Assembly: GCF_006546655.1 (NCBI RefSeq)
Contig: NZ_VIAQ01000015.1
Coordinates: forward strand, 124,001 to 188,000
DNA: 64,000 nt
Origin: Methanolobus vulcani
GTDB taxonomy: Archaea > Halobacteriota > Methanosarcinia > Methanosarcinales > Methanosarcinaceae
Direction of reading: 5' to 3'
The stretch's first letter is position 1; each line of letters opens with the position of its first letter. The notes below the pieces were generated by a model. It did not search any database. It worked only from the letters and a program-made list of their open reading frames with translations, and had not been told where the DNA came from. Shown here in pieces: positions 46,224 to 55,012 of this stretch. The position numbers and the translations under genes are program-made.

Positions 46224-48872
46224 ATGTTACCAAAACCTGTAAAAAAAGCTGATGGGAACGATATATCTCTATTTTCTGACAAACCGTTAACAGCTATTTA
46301 CAGGAACAGAACTGAAATAGCCGATCTTCTTACAAATTACTTCGGTTCAGCTCTCGGTAAGAATGAACTATGTACTTTTTTCACAACGGGTTCCATCGAT
46401 CATGATGAACTAAGAGCGATCTTCAGTGAAAGAGGAATGGATATCCAGCCGTATATACAGTCCTCACAATTTGAACTTATTAATATAGGCCCTTCGATTT
46501 TCAATGACCCTGAGTTCCTCTCTGAAAATATGAAGGATATCCTTGGCTGTAAACAGGAACATGCAGTTGCCAATGGTTTTTCAGGGTGCCGGATAAACAT
46601 CGACCTTTGTGATGTTGAAGGGCAGGTTTTCTCATGTATCAATAATTGCAGGGAATGTATTGAGAGTCTTGTTTGTGGAAATGATGCAAATGTCATGTGC
46701 AGTTGTCCTATGGATGCATTTTCAGCACATGAGATATTTGAGATGATGGACAGGAGGGAAAGTTTCATTCTGAAGACGGATGACAGATGGGTTTTCCTGA
46801 AGGACCTGTTAAGCAACAAATACAGGAAGCACCTTCGCTACACGCCGGAAATGATGAGACAGATAGGTGAAGAGAGATCGGTCTACAGGAACAGTCCTGT
46901 GGTAGCGATCATGTGGGAGGACAAAGAGTTACATCCTGTAAAGCAGGTTTCAGAGAACATCTCTATATTCGGTTATTCCATGGACGACTTCAGCTCAGAA
47001 AAGCTCCATTATAAGGATATCATACATCCTGAGGACCGTAAAGGCTACTTTGCCGGTCTGCAGGAATGTATTAAAAATGGACATAAAGAGTTCAACAGGG
47101 AATATAGGATAATAGGCAGTACCGGTCAGGTGCACTGGGTGAATGAACGCTCAATGATAGGGCATGGACACAATGGTATAAAATATCGTGACCAGGGCAT
47201 TATTGTTGATATCACTGATAAGAGGATTGCTGAAGAAGCCTTGCAGAGATCGGAACAGAAATTCAAGATGATCTTTGATAACTCCAATGATTCTATCTTG
47301 ATGATAGATTATGAAGGTCACTTCCTTGAAGTGAATCATGTCGCTCATGAGCAATTGGGTTACATGCGCAGTGAAATGCTTCAAATGAGGGTTCATGATA
47401 TCTGCTCCTCCGAACAGAGTGTAGTTCTTGGAGAGATGAGGACCAGGGTCCTCAGCGAAGAACATTCCATTTTTGAGGCTGAATTTGTCAGGAAGGACGG
47501 GACTTTATTACCTGTAGAAATAAATGCAAGTGTTCTTGAATACGATGGAAATGACGTGATACTTGTCATAGCCCGTGACATCACCGAGCGCAAAAAAGCT
47601 GAAATGATGCTCGTCGAGGCAAAATATGATGCCGAGGCTGCCAACAGATCAAAGAGTGAGTTTGTGGCAAATATGAGCCATGAACTGAGAACTCCGTTAA
47701 ATGCTGTTATAGGTTTTTCGGATGTAATGCTTGAAGGGGCGTGTGGAGCGCTTGAAGAAAGGCAGGAAAAGTACATCCGGAATATATCCACTGCCGGTAA
47801 TCATTTACTGGACATGATCAATGATATCCTTGATCTTTCAAAGGTGGAAGCCGGAAAAATGATACTGCATCCGGAAGAATTCCCTGTCAGGGATGCACTT
47901 GATGAAGTAATTATGCTGTTGAATCAACTGGCATCGAAGAAGGATCTGGAACTGATCACTGATGTAAAACCCTGCAATATCCAGATAAATGCTGACAAGA
48001 GCAAGATAAAACAGATATTGTATAATCTGATAAGCAACGCTATTAAGTTCACACCCGAAAGGGGTTCTATCATGATCAAGGTACGATCATGGACCGATAG
48101 TGTTGTTTTCTTTGTAAAGGATTCAGGGATTGGCATCTCAAAGGTAAATCAGGGGAAATTATTCCAGCCTTTCAGCCAGATCGACTCTGCCTCTACCAGG
48201 CGTTACGCAGGCACCGGACTTGGTCTGGTCCTGACGAAAAGATTTGTGGAAATGCACGGTGGGGAAATATGGGTTGATAGCGAAGAAGGCGCAGGGAGCA
48301 CCTTTGGTTTCAACATTCAGATGAGTGGGCCCGTATCCGGGATAGAGGATGAGGGACAGGATGACTGCAAAATTACCGATAACAATCTCACTTCAGGTCA
48401 GGATCTGATCGGACAGGATGCCATCGGTGATGTTGAAATAATGGCTTCTGACAATTCTACTGAAGATGCACCACTTATACTTGTAGTGGATAATGATGTT
48501 AAGTGCAGTGAATTGTTAACTCTCACTCTGACAACAGCAGGATACAGGGTCATATGTGCCTATAACGGGTACGATGCACTTGACCTGGCAAGGACTCTGA
48601 GGCCATTTGCCATAACTCTTGGTATCGTTTTACCCGATATGGACGGATGGGAGACATTGGAGCATCTTAAATTTGATGCGGTTACATGCAACATCCCTGT
48701 GATCATGGTCTCGGTGCTCGACGAGGTGAAAAGATCAGCAGAATTGGGTGCAATCGCTCACCTGACCAAACCTGTGGATAAGACGAGGCTGTTCGAGATA
48801 CTCTCGGAATATGAGAGATCATTGGATAGAAGGGGACCAACATCATTCCCTGAATGCGAGATGTTGCAATGA
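46224..48872 (+). CDS. Hybrid sensor histidine kinase with MEDS, PAS, PAS and receiver domains
   Basis: About 882 residues. Residues 10-190 look like a MEDS sensory domain with an unusual Cys cluster (Cys138, 142, 145, 151, 159, 161). Two PAS domains follow (to about 460), then HisKA with His486 (NMSHELRTPLNAVIGFSD), HATPase (NLISNAIKFTPERG, DSGIGIS, GTGLGLVLTKRFVEMHGG) and a C-terminal receiver. In the receiver the phospho-acceptor position is Gly800 (TLGIVLPDMDG where Asp is usual) and the acidic pocket reads VDND. It is cytosolic; no TM helix. The ATG 46224 has AGGAG eight bases ahead; ATG 46206 is less likely. Confidence 0.88.
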   Translation: MLPKPVKKADGNDISLFSDKPLTAIYRNRTEIADLLTNYFGSALGKNELCTFFTTGSIDHDELRAIFSERGMDIQPYIQSSQFELINIGPSIFNDPEFLSENMKDILGCKQEHAVANGFSGCRINIDLCDVEGQVFSCINNCRECIESLVCGNDANVMCSCPMDAFSAHEIFEMMDRRESFILKTDDRWVFLKDLLSNKYRKHLRYTPEMMRQIGEERSVYRNSPVVAIMWEDKELHPVKQVSENISIFGYSMDDFSSEKLHYKDIIHPEDRKGYFAGLQECIKNGHKEFNREYRIIGSTGQVHWVNERSMIGHGHNGIKYRDQGIIVDITDKRIAEEALQRSEQKFKMIFDNSNDSILMIDYEGHFLEVNHVAHEQLGYMRSEMLQMRVHDICSSEQSVVLGEMRTRVLSEEHSIFEAEFVRKDGTLLPVEINASVLEYDGNDVILVIARDITERKKAEMMLVEAKYDAEAANRSKSEFVANMSHELRTPLNAVIGFSDVMLEGACGALEERQEKYIRNISTAGNHLLDMINDILDLSKVEAGKMILHPEEFPVRDALDEVIMLLNQLASKKDLELITDVKPCNIQINADKSKIKQILYNLISNAIKFTPERGSIMIKVRSWTDSVVFFVKDSGIGISKVNQGKLFQPFSQIDSASTRRYAGTGLGLVLTKRFVEMHGGEIWVDSEEGAGSTFGFNIQMSGPVSGIEDEGQDDCKITDNNLTSGQDLIGQDAIGDVEIMASDNSTEDAPLILVVDNDVKCSELLTLTLTTAGYRVICAYNGYDALDLARTLRPFAITLGIVLPDMDGWETLEHLKFDAVTCNIPVIMVSVLDEVKRSAELGAIAHLTKPVDKTRLFEILSEYERSLDRRGPTSFPECEMLQ

Positions 48873-48937
48873 GCAGGCACCAAGACTGTCAACCAATCAA
48901 AGATATGCAGTTATTTTCTCAATTATGATATTCTCCA

Positions 48938-50665
48938 TTACTTCGGGATACCAAGTTTTGAACACAACTGTTTTAGGTCCTTTGTGTTAAGGACATCATC
49001 AGGTTCAACCCATGCTCTTCTAGCCATATTGATCCCAAATTCAATGTTGTCCAGATGGTCGATTGCATGAGTATCCGTGTTGATTGCAAGCATCACACCA
49101 CGCTCTTTTGCACGCTTTGCGTTAATATCGTCCAGGTCAAGTCTCCACGGGGATGAATTGATCTCAAGGACCTTATCATTGTCCTTTGCGGTTGCGATCA
49201 CCTTCTCAATATCAACATCATAAGCAGGACGTTTACCGAACTTCCTTCCAGTGGGATGGGCCAGTATATCAACGTGTTCGTTCTCAAGGGCAGAGACTAT
49301 TCTCTTTGTCATCTTTTTCCTGTCCTGATCAAGTCCCGCATGGACTGCGACAATCACAATATCAAGTTGTTCGAGCAGGTTATTGCTGTAATCCAGCTTA
49401 CCATCTGCCCTGATATCACACTCGGTTCCAGAGAGTATCCTTATCCCATCGTATTTTTCGTTGAGTTTATCAATAGCATTGATATGTTCAAGCAATCTCT
49501 TATCTGACAGGCCGTTGGCCACACCTGTTGAGTGTGAGTGGTCGGTTATTGCGATATACTCATATCCTCTCAAAATGGCAGCATCTACAATTTCTTCAAT
49601 AGTATTAGCACCGTCACTCCAGGTAGAATGTACGTGAAGGTCACCTTTAATGTCCTTTCTTTCGATTAGCTGTGGAAGTTTTCCTCTAAGAGCAGCTTCG
49701 ACTTCGCCTCTGTCCTCCCTTAGTTCAGGTGGCAGGTATTCAAGTCCAAGATTCTCATAAAGGTCTTCTTCACTGCTGAATTTTGTGAGATTACCTGTAC
49801 TTTCATCAGTTAGTCCATATTCATTCAGGCTGTATCCTTTTGAGATTGCAAGCTTTCTCAGGTGGATGTTGTGTTCCTTTGAACCTGTAAAATGTTGCAG
49901 CATGGAACCATAGGAATCCCTGCTTACAATCCTAAGGTCAACGTGGAAATTTCCGGGATAAATGATGGCTGCTTTAGCTGTTCCTGATTCCAGTACTTCT
50001 TCCACCTTTTCCATTCCGGTAAAATAGCTGATTGCTTTCTCCGGTTCTTTGGAGATTGCTATAAGATCAATATCACCAACAGTGTCCTGTTTTCGTCGCA
50101 GGCTTCCAGCAATTGCCACCTTCTCTATATCAGGACATAAGTCCAGAAAATCCACAATTTCCGTGGCTATCTCCTTTGCCAGCACGTAAGGATGTCTTCC
50201 GTGGTTTTTGTCTTCTTTTTGTCTTGCAATGGAGCGCAGTATTTTCTCTTCCTGCTTTTCTCCCATGCGTGGAAGTCTTCGTATTCTGTGTTCCCTTGCA
50301 GCCCTGCTGAGTTCATCAACTGTCTGCACACCAAGTTTTTCATAGAACAGTCTTGCAGTTTTAGGACCTATTCCGGGGATGTTCATTATTTCTATAATTC
50401 CTGCGGGAATCTCATCCATTGTTTTTTCATAGGCTTCAAAAGTTCCTGTTTCAAGCATTTCCACGATCTTGCTTTCGAGTATCTTGCCTATACCTGGAAT
50501 ATCTTCGATGCTTCCTTCTTTATGAATCACCTGAAGCTCCTCGTCAAGTCCTTTGATTGTGCGTGCTGCATTTGTGTAGGCTCGTGTCTTGAACTGGTTT
50601 TCGCCTTTGAATTCAAGCATTTTTGCCATATGGTTGAACTTTTCAGCTATCCGGATATTGTCCAT
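48938..50665 (-). CDS. polX: Family X DNA polymerase/PHP exonuclease (PolX)
   Basis: 575 residues. Helix-hairpin-helix repeats (IEDIPGIGKILESKIVEML, MNIPGIGPKTARLFYEKLG), the polymerase X palm with GSLRRKQDTVGDIDLI, then from about 335 a PHP domain (GDLHVHSTWSDGANTIEEIV, ITDHSHS, ILSGTECDIRADG, DILAHPTGR, NTDTHAID) with 3'-5' exonuclease and AP-endonuclease potential. Acts in base-excision repair. The start is ATG 50665; the frame is open for 73 more codons upstream, but that is the 3' end of the DUF166 gene in another frame. Confidence 0.93.
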   Translation of the reverse strand: MDNIRIAEKFNHMAKMLEFKGENQFKTRAYTNAARTIKGLDEELQVIHKEGSIEDIPGIGKILESKIVEMLETGTFEAYEKTMDEIPAGIIEIMNIPGIGPKTARLFYEKLGVQTVDELSRAAREHRIRRLPRMGEKQEEKILRSIARQKEDKNHGRHPYVLAKEIATEIVDFLDLCPDIEKVAIAGSLRRKQDTVGDIDLIAISKEPEKAISYFTGMEKVEEVLESGTAKAAIIYPGNFHVDLRIVSRDSYGSMLQHFTGSKEHNIHLRKLAISKGYSLNEYGLTDESTGNLTKFSSEEDLYENLGLEYLPPELREDRGEVEAALRGKLPQLIERKDIKGDLHVHSTWSDGANTIEEIVDAAILRGYEYIAITDHSHSTGVANGLSDKRLLEHINAIDKLNEKYDGIRILSGTECDIRADGKLDYSNNLLEQLDIVIVAVHAGLDQDRKKMTKRIVSALENEHVDILAHPTGRKFGKRPAYDVDIEKVIATAKDNDKVLEINSSPWRLDLDDINAKRAKERGVMLAINTDTHAIDHLDNIEFGINMARRAWVEPDDVLNTKDLKQLCSKLGIPK

Positions 50666-50679
50666 GTTATCCCGTTGGA

Positions 50680-51348
50680 TCAGTTTTCCTTCTTTCTTTT
50701 GATGGCGTCTTCCACGGCTTTTTTGTGTATGTCGCCGGATTCGTGTATGCCGCCCATTCCGCCTCTTACAGCCCTGCATGGGTATTGCTGTATCAGAAGT
50801 CCGGCTTTTGCAGGTGCATCTTCCACTTTTGTTCCCACAAGATCTTTTGCCATGTGCCATGTGCTTCCACAGGGTGCCCCGCATAATACTTTGACCGAAC
50901 TGATTATACCTTTATCGATGTCAACTTCAAGTTCAGGTATTGACAGGTATTTGCAGAGTTCTTCCGTTTCAGGTTTTGCTTCAAGAGTGCAGCAAATGTC
51001 TTCTACTTCTATGAGCATTCCATATTTTGTTGCTATTCCCTCTAGTTCCACAACTGGTGCTTTTGAAGCACCTCCGGGAATTATCAGGGCTTTAACACCT
51101 GCTTTTCCTGCCATGTGGGCTATTGCAACTGTGAGGTCGGGGTGAAGGGAATAAGTTATCACGATGTTGGAATCAAAAACTGATGCATCTATGTTGAGTC
51201 CTTCCAGGAATTCCTCGGGCTCGTCTATAAAATCGGGCAAAAGTTCAGGAACTGCTGTTTGAACGACTTTAAGGTCAGTTTTTGAGAGGATGGTCTCAAT
51301 GAGCCTGTTTCCGTATTTTCCTCTGGTGATTACTCCGATGGTGGTCAT
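50680..51348 (-). CDS. DUF166 family protein
   Basis: 222 residues beginning MTTIGVITRGKYGNRLIETI, with VITYSLHPDLTVAIAH, LIIPGGASKAPVV, EDICCTLE and a Cys-bearing VLCGAPCGSTWHMAKDLVGT near the C-terminus. This matches DUF166, an archaeal family that I recall being tied to archaeal-type thymidylate synthase activity, though I cannot verify this. A tmk gene 330 bases away (dTMP to dTDP) fits that reading. The ATG 51348 has GAGAG ahead; the upstream open frame is not conserved-looking. It is 14 bp before polX. Confidence 0.75.
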   Translation of the reverse strand: MTTIGVITRGKYGNRLIETILSKTDLKVVQTAVPELLPDFIDEPEEFLEGLNIDASVFDSNIVITYSLHPDLTVAIAHMAGKAGVKALIIPGGASKAPVVELEGIATKYGMLIEVEDICCTLEAKPETEELCKYLSIPELEVDIDKGIISSVKVLCGAPCGSTWHMAKDLVGTKVEDAPAKAGLLIQQYPCRAVRGGMGGIHESGDIHKKAVEDAIKRKKEN

Positions 51349-51489
51349 TTTTCTCTCTAAAAAGGTTACTTCCTTTGCATATATGCCTGCCGGATATGCG
51401 GTGTTGGGCAATTAAGGTGAGACGTGTGTATTTATTCAACCGATTAGTATATTTAGTAGGATAAAACATATTCTCATGAGGTTTTGATT

Positions 51490-51618
51490 ATGGACGAATA
51501 CGACCCCAATAAAGTTTATTTCAGGTGCAATGCTTGTGAGTTCTTATTTATGGAAGACCCTTCCCTGTTTCCGGTGAGGTGTCCACAGTGCAGCAGTGAG
51601 AATGTTTCAAGGACCTGA
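51490..51618 (+). CDS. Small zinc-ribbon protein
   Basis: 42 residues: MDEYDPNKVYFRCNACEFLF, a short linker with a Pro-rich turn, then VRCPQCSS and a short tail. The two CxxC pairs 14 residues apart form a rubredoxin-like zinc ribbon. GAGGT sits eight bases before the ATG and a TATA-like sequence about 35 bases upstream. It lies between the divergent DUF166 and tmk genes, read towards tmk. Too short for routine gene calling. Confidence 0.75.
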   Translation: MDEYDPNKVYFRCNACEFLFMEDPSLFPVRCPQCSSENVSRT

Positions 51619-51680
51619 ACTTAAGTTCTGTTTGTCCTCTGGAACAAATTCTAAATAGTATTCCTTTGCTTTCATTGTTG

Positions 51681-52295
51681 ATGTCAATGAAAGGTAAACT
51701 AATTACTCTGGAAGGTATCGACGGTTCCGGTAAGTCCACAATGACGGAGCGGCTGCGCTCAAATCCTGATTTTAAGGATTTTGTTTTCACCAGGGAGCCA
51801 ACAACCGGCTGGATCGGCGATGCTGTAAACCGTGCCATCCATTCGGATACTGATAACCTTGCAGAGCTTTTGCTTTTCACCGCAGACCATGCGGAACATA
51901 TTTCAAAACTCATCCTGCCTGCACTTGAGAGCGGCCAGAATGTTATCTCTGACAGGTATTCAGGAAGCAGGTATGCATATCAGGCTGTAACACTTAAAGG
52001 CAAATTCCCTGAGCCAATGGAATGGATTCAGCAAATACACCACGGATGGACAGTTGATCCTGACCTGACAGTCCTTTTTGATATTGACCCGAAGATATCA
52101 GTAGAGAGGTGTGGTAACCGTGGTGAGCAGACCAAATTTGAGAAGATAGATTTCCTTGAGGAAGTAAGGGCAAATTACCTGAAGCTTGCAGAAGCGCATC
52201 CTGAGAGGTTTGTTATTATCAACACCGACAGGCCGGTGGATGAGATTGAGAAGGATGTTCTGGATGCGATATTCTCTTTACTAGAAAATAAATAA
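51681..52295 (+). CDS. tmk: Thymidylate kinase
   Basis: Phosphorylates dTMP to dTDP with ATP. P-loop LEGIDGSGKST, the DR-x motif VISDRYSGSRYAYQ, and the lid-type segment are present; about 204 residues is usual. A TATA-like CTAAATAGTA about 26 bases ahead of ATG 51681 suggests a leaderless mRNA. ATG 51687 is an alternative. Confidence 0.93.
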   Translation: MSMKGKLITLEGIDGSGKSTMTERLRSNPDFKDFVFTREPTTGWIGDAVNRAIHSDTDNLAELLLFTADHAEHISKLILPALESGQNVISDRYSGSRYAYQAVTLKGKFPEPMEWIQQIHHGWTVDPDLTVLFDIDPKISVERCGNRGEQTKFEKIDFLEEVRANYLKLAEAHPERFVIINTDRPVDEIEKDVLDAIFSLLENK

Positions 52296-52305
52296 GGATT
52301 GAGAA

Positions 52306-52328
52306 TTGAAATCTCTTTTTTCCTTGTT
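52306..52328 (+). terminator. Terminator after tmk
   Basis: Short stem GAGA / TCTC with a seven-base loop, followed by TTTTTT. Confidence 0.45.
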
Positions 52329-52359
52329 TTTTGGATTATTTTGTGCTGTTATTTGAGCT

Positions 52360-52725
52360 TCAAGCAGCTTTTCCACCAAGCAAACCAACTATAGCTCCAA
52401 AACCAGTAGTGACAATATTCTCACAAATAGATAGTACATTATTTTGAGCTTCTGTGAGTTCAGGATATGTGAAAGCAATATACAAATTTGTAATGAATGC
52501 CAGCACTGTAGCTACGGATACTGCAACGAATGCTACTTTAAATGTCGGTGAAAGTGAGATATTCCCATTTCCTTGAGTACCAAGGGTGTCTGACATCTTA
52601 TCTTTATAAATTGAAGATGCCTTTAGAGTTATTTTTGAATCATCCTTCTGGACGATATCTGTTTGTTTCAGTGGGCTACGAAACGATTCTAATACAATAT
52701 TCGGTATTAAAGACAAATTACCCAT
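52360..52725 (-). CDS. Hypothetical membrane protein
   Basis: 121 residues: a polar N-terminal half, a transmembrane helix at about 65-88 (AFVAVSVATVLAFITNLYIAF) and a Gly-rich hydrophobic end (IVTTGFGAIVGLLGGKAA) that may be a second short helix. No family recognised. Confidence 0.55.
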   Translation of the reverse strand: MGNLSLIPNIVLESFRSPLKQTDIVQKDDSKITLKASSIYKDKMSDTLGTQGNGNISLSPTFKVAFVAVSVATVLAFITNLYIAFTYPELTEAQNNVLSICENIVTTGFGAIVGLLGGKAA

Positions 52726-52840
52726 GCTCTCACATTTAATAATTTGTTTGCAGGATTATATATTTATCCAGACAAAAGTTGCTTAGGTGAGCAGGGTATT
52801 CGATAGAAATTAGTTTCTGGTAAAATAGCTGAATGAAGTG

Positions 52841-52869
52841 AAAAAAGGAGTAACCAGTATCGGTTACTC
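52841..52869 (-). terminator. Hairpin terminator containing a stop codon
   Basis: Eight-pair stem GAGTAACC / GGTTACTC with a six-base loop at 52848-52869, followed on the minus strand by CTTTTTTC. The TAA of the gene at 52864-53100 lies in the stem. Confidence 0.8.
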
Positions 52870-53100
52870 AAGTCCGTTCTCATCAGCGAATTTGATGAGA
52901 GCTTCTCCAAGGGTTCTTGTGTATTTAGGGTTAAGATTGAAACGTGACTTTTTCTGTCCGCCTCTTTCCTTTGCGATCTCTATGTATTCGTTCTCGTATC
53001 TCTCGCTTGTTGCAAGTGTGATGGTCAGGAACCAGCCTGCTCCCATCTTTATTTCTCCGTAGTTCTCGCCTATATCTACTATTTCTTCATTGTCTGCCAT
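52864..53100 (-). CDS. Conserved small archaeal protein, unknown function
   Basis: 78 residues with a beta-sheet-then-helix look: IVDIGENYGEIKMGAGWFLTITLATS, a basic middle (AKERGGQKKSRFNLNPKY) and a final helix (TLGEALIKFADENG). The order of strands and the IDIG-type start faintly recall the PC4-like single-strand DNA-binding fold, but I cannot support that. It ends in a strong terminator, consistent with its being a real, independently expressed gene. Confidence 0.7.
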   Translation of the reverse strand: MADNEEIVDIGENYGEIKMGAGWFLTITLATSERYENEYIEIAKERGGQKKSRFNLNPKYTRTLGEALIKFADENGLE

Positions 53101-53243
53101 GATTACACCGATAATTAAAATTTGAATTGAAATTTAAATCTGAATTCAATAATGTAATTGAACTTAAGTTCACATTATTTTTATTCGTATATAATATTAC
53201 TCTGAAATCTCTGTAAAAAGTGTGTTTGGTTGCAGTATTTGGT

Positions 53244-53954
53244 TTACTGCCTGACCATTTCCAGTGGAATTGATCCGTTATGCAGGGCAGTTGCCACAAG
53301 TGCGCCCTTTATTCCGATATCTTCCAGTATCTTAATGTCTTCCACGTTGCTTACACCGCCACCCAGAAGCACATTATGCCTTGAGATTGAAACGATTTTA
53401 CTTAAGAATTGTGAATCTACGCCGCTTGATGTGCCCACCCTGTCAAGATCGAGGATTATGATGTCAGCAAGGTCGTAGTCATTGAGTAGTTCTACTATCT
53501 TGAACGGGTCTTCAGGCAGTTCGGGGTCGTTGGTGAGTATCTTGCCGTGCTTTTTGTCAATACTGACACTGATTCTTCCGGGGTAAAGGGAACTAGCTTC
53601 TTTTATAGTTTCAAGTGAGGCGGTTTCGGTTCCGAGGATGACGGTCTGTACGATTTCCATCACGTCTTCGGTTTCTGAGACTGATGTTACGCCGGGGTCG
53701 AGCATTACTTTTGCTGATTCTGAGACTGCCTGTATGATATCGAAGTTCTTTTCTCTCTTGCCTATTTTCTCAAGCAGGTTGAGGTCTGCGATGTAGACTT
53801 CTGCTGGTTTTACGGTGTCTTCTATCTGTTTTGCATCGGATGTATTGCATATATGACTTGAAAAGTGGATGGGCTTGTATTCACTACGAGTGCCGCCCTG
53901 TGCATGGACTATTGTCCGGTTGAATATATCAAGAACGAAGATGATACGAAACAT
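53244..53954 (-). CDS. HisA/HisF-related TIM-barrel protein
   Basis: 236 residues starting MFRIIFVLDIFNRTIVHAQGG, with phosphate-binding loops VMLDPGVTS, VILGTETAS and LLGGGVSNVEDI and the strand IIILDLDRVGTSSG. It belongs to the HisA/F-related methanogen family (TIGR00734-like), distinct from true HisA. Head-to-head with mfnB with only 45 bases between, it may act in coenzyme biosynthesis (methanofuran or tetrahydromethanopterin); this is an inference from position. Confidence 0.82.
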   Translation of the reverse strand: MFRIIFVLDIFNRTIVHAQGGTRSEYKPIHFSSHICNTSDAKQIEDTVKPAEVYIADLNLLEKIGKREKNFDIIQAVSESAKVMLDPGVTSVSETEDVMEIVQTVILGTETASLETIKEASSLYPGRISVSIDKKHGKILTNDPELPEDPFKIVELLNDYDLADIIILDLDRVGTSSGVDSQFLSKIVSISRHNVLLGGGVSNVEDIKILEDIGIKGALVATALHNGSIPLEMVRQ

Positions 53955-53987
53955 ATATAATTGATACATCTGTCATGCTATAAAAAA
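53953..53987. promoter_or_regulatory. Interlocked divergent promoters of the HisA/F-related gene and mfnB
   Basis: For mfnB the TATA element TATATAAT (53953-53960) overlaps the other gene's start codon. For the HisA/F-related gene the TATA element TTTTTTATA (minus strand, about 53978-53986) lies just ahead of the mfnB ribosome site GAGG. Expected starts are near 53982 for mfnB and near 53954 (leaderless) for the other. Confidence 0.5.
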
Positions 53988-53999
53988 GAGGTTAATAAT

Positions 54000-54698
54000 A
54001 TGAAGTTACTTATAAGTCCGATCAACCCAGAAGAAGCAGTTGCAGCATACGAAGGCGGTGCTGACATTGTTGACGTGAAGAATCCTAAAGAAGGTTCACT
54101 CGGTGCAAACTTCCCGTGGATTATAAGTGCTGTGAAGGAATCCATTAATTCCGGAAAGCCTATCAGCGCAACGATCGGCGACTTTAATTTCAAACCGGGA
54201 ACTGCATCCCTTGCAGCTCTTGGCGCGGCAGTTGCTGGTGCAGATTACATCAAGGTAGGTCTTTTTGATGTCCAGACCGAGGAACAGGCACTTGAGATGC
54301 TTACCAATATCACAAAATCAGTAAAGAGCTACGATGCTGAGAAGAAGGTTGTTGCATCAGGTTACTCTGATTACGAGCGTATCAATTCAATCAACCCACA
54401 GCTCCTCCCTGCAATCGGTGCAAAGGCAGGCGTTGATGTTGTGATGGTCGATACAGGTATCAAGGACGGACGCTCAACCTTTGAGTTCATGACCGAGGAA
54501 GAGCTTACTCAGTTTACAACAGCTATCCGCAAGGAAGGACTTCTTTCCGCACTTGCCGGAACCCTCAAGTTCGAGGACCTCCCTGCTCTGAGGCGCATCG
54601 ACCCTGACATCATCGGTGTTCGCGGCATGGTCTGCGGCGGCGACAGGTCATCCGTCATTAAGGCAGAACTTGTCGAGAAACTAAGGAATGAGATGTAA
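54000..54698 (+). CDS. mfnB: (5-formylfuran-3-yl)methyl phosphate synthase
   Basis: 232-residue TIM-barrel enzyme (formerly DUF556) that condenses two glyceraldehyde-3-phosphates to the furan precursor of methanofuran. Seen: MKLLISPINPEEAVAAYEGG, the catalytic-Lys segment VDVKNPKEGSLGANFPW, FNFKPGTASLAALGAAVAG, DYIKVGLFDV, and IIGVRGMVCGGDR. GAGG lies eight bases before ATG 54000; the upstream open frame is not conserved. Confidence 0.93.
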   Translation: MKLLISPINPEEAVAAYEGGADIVDVKNPKEGSLGANFPWIISAVKESINSGKPISATIGDFNFKPGTASLAALGAAVAGADYIKVGLFDVQTEEQALEMLTNITKSVKSYDAEKKVVASGYSDYERINSINPQLLPAIGAKAGVDVVMVDTGIKDGRSTFEFMTEEELTQFTTAIRKEGLLSALAGTLKFEDLPALRRIDPDIIGVRGMVCGGDRSSVIKAELVEKLRNEM

Positions 54699-54728
54699 CT
54701 TCGGTTACTTCTTACTTTATTTTTTGAT
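54695..54728 (+). terminator. UUCG hairpin terminator of mfnB
   Basis: Stem GTAAC / GTTAC closed by a cUUCGg tetraloop (54695-54708), containing the TAA stop, then a T-rich tract. The remaining 280 bases to the transposase show no gene. Confidence 0.7.
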
Positions 54729-55012
54729 TTTTGTTTGTATTTTTCAGCTTTTTTACGCTCCAGCCTTGCTATTGTTATGAGATAGATGGTTGGTGGATTG
54801 TAATTGCACGGACTGTGATTTATTCCTGAATAGAACAGGGATATTTTATAAATGCCCGATTAAATCCTTCCGATTAGTCAATGTTAATAGAAAATATTCT
54901 TCCAAGAACGCTTAATGAACCAAGGAATAACTATAGAGAACTTCGATAAACACATTGTCTCTCCGTCAACATATCAATTAATTATAAATAATTATTAAAT
55001 AAATTAAGGATC

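Noticed and set aside
50192-51145. Plus-strand open frame of 317 codons
   Set aside because: Antisense to polX and the DUF166 gene, both with clear family motifs.
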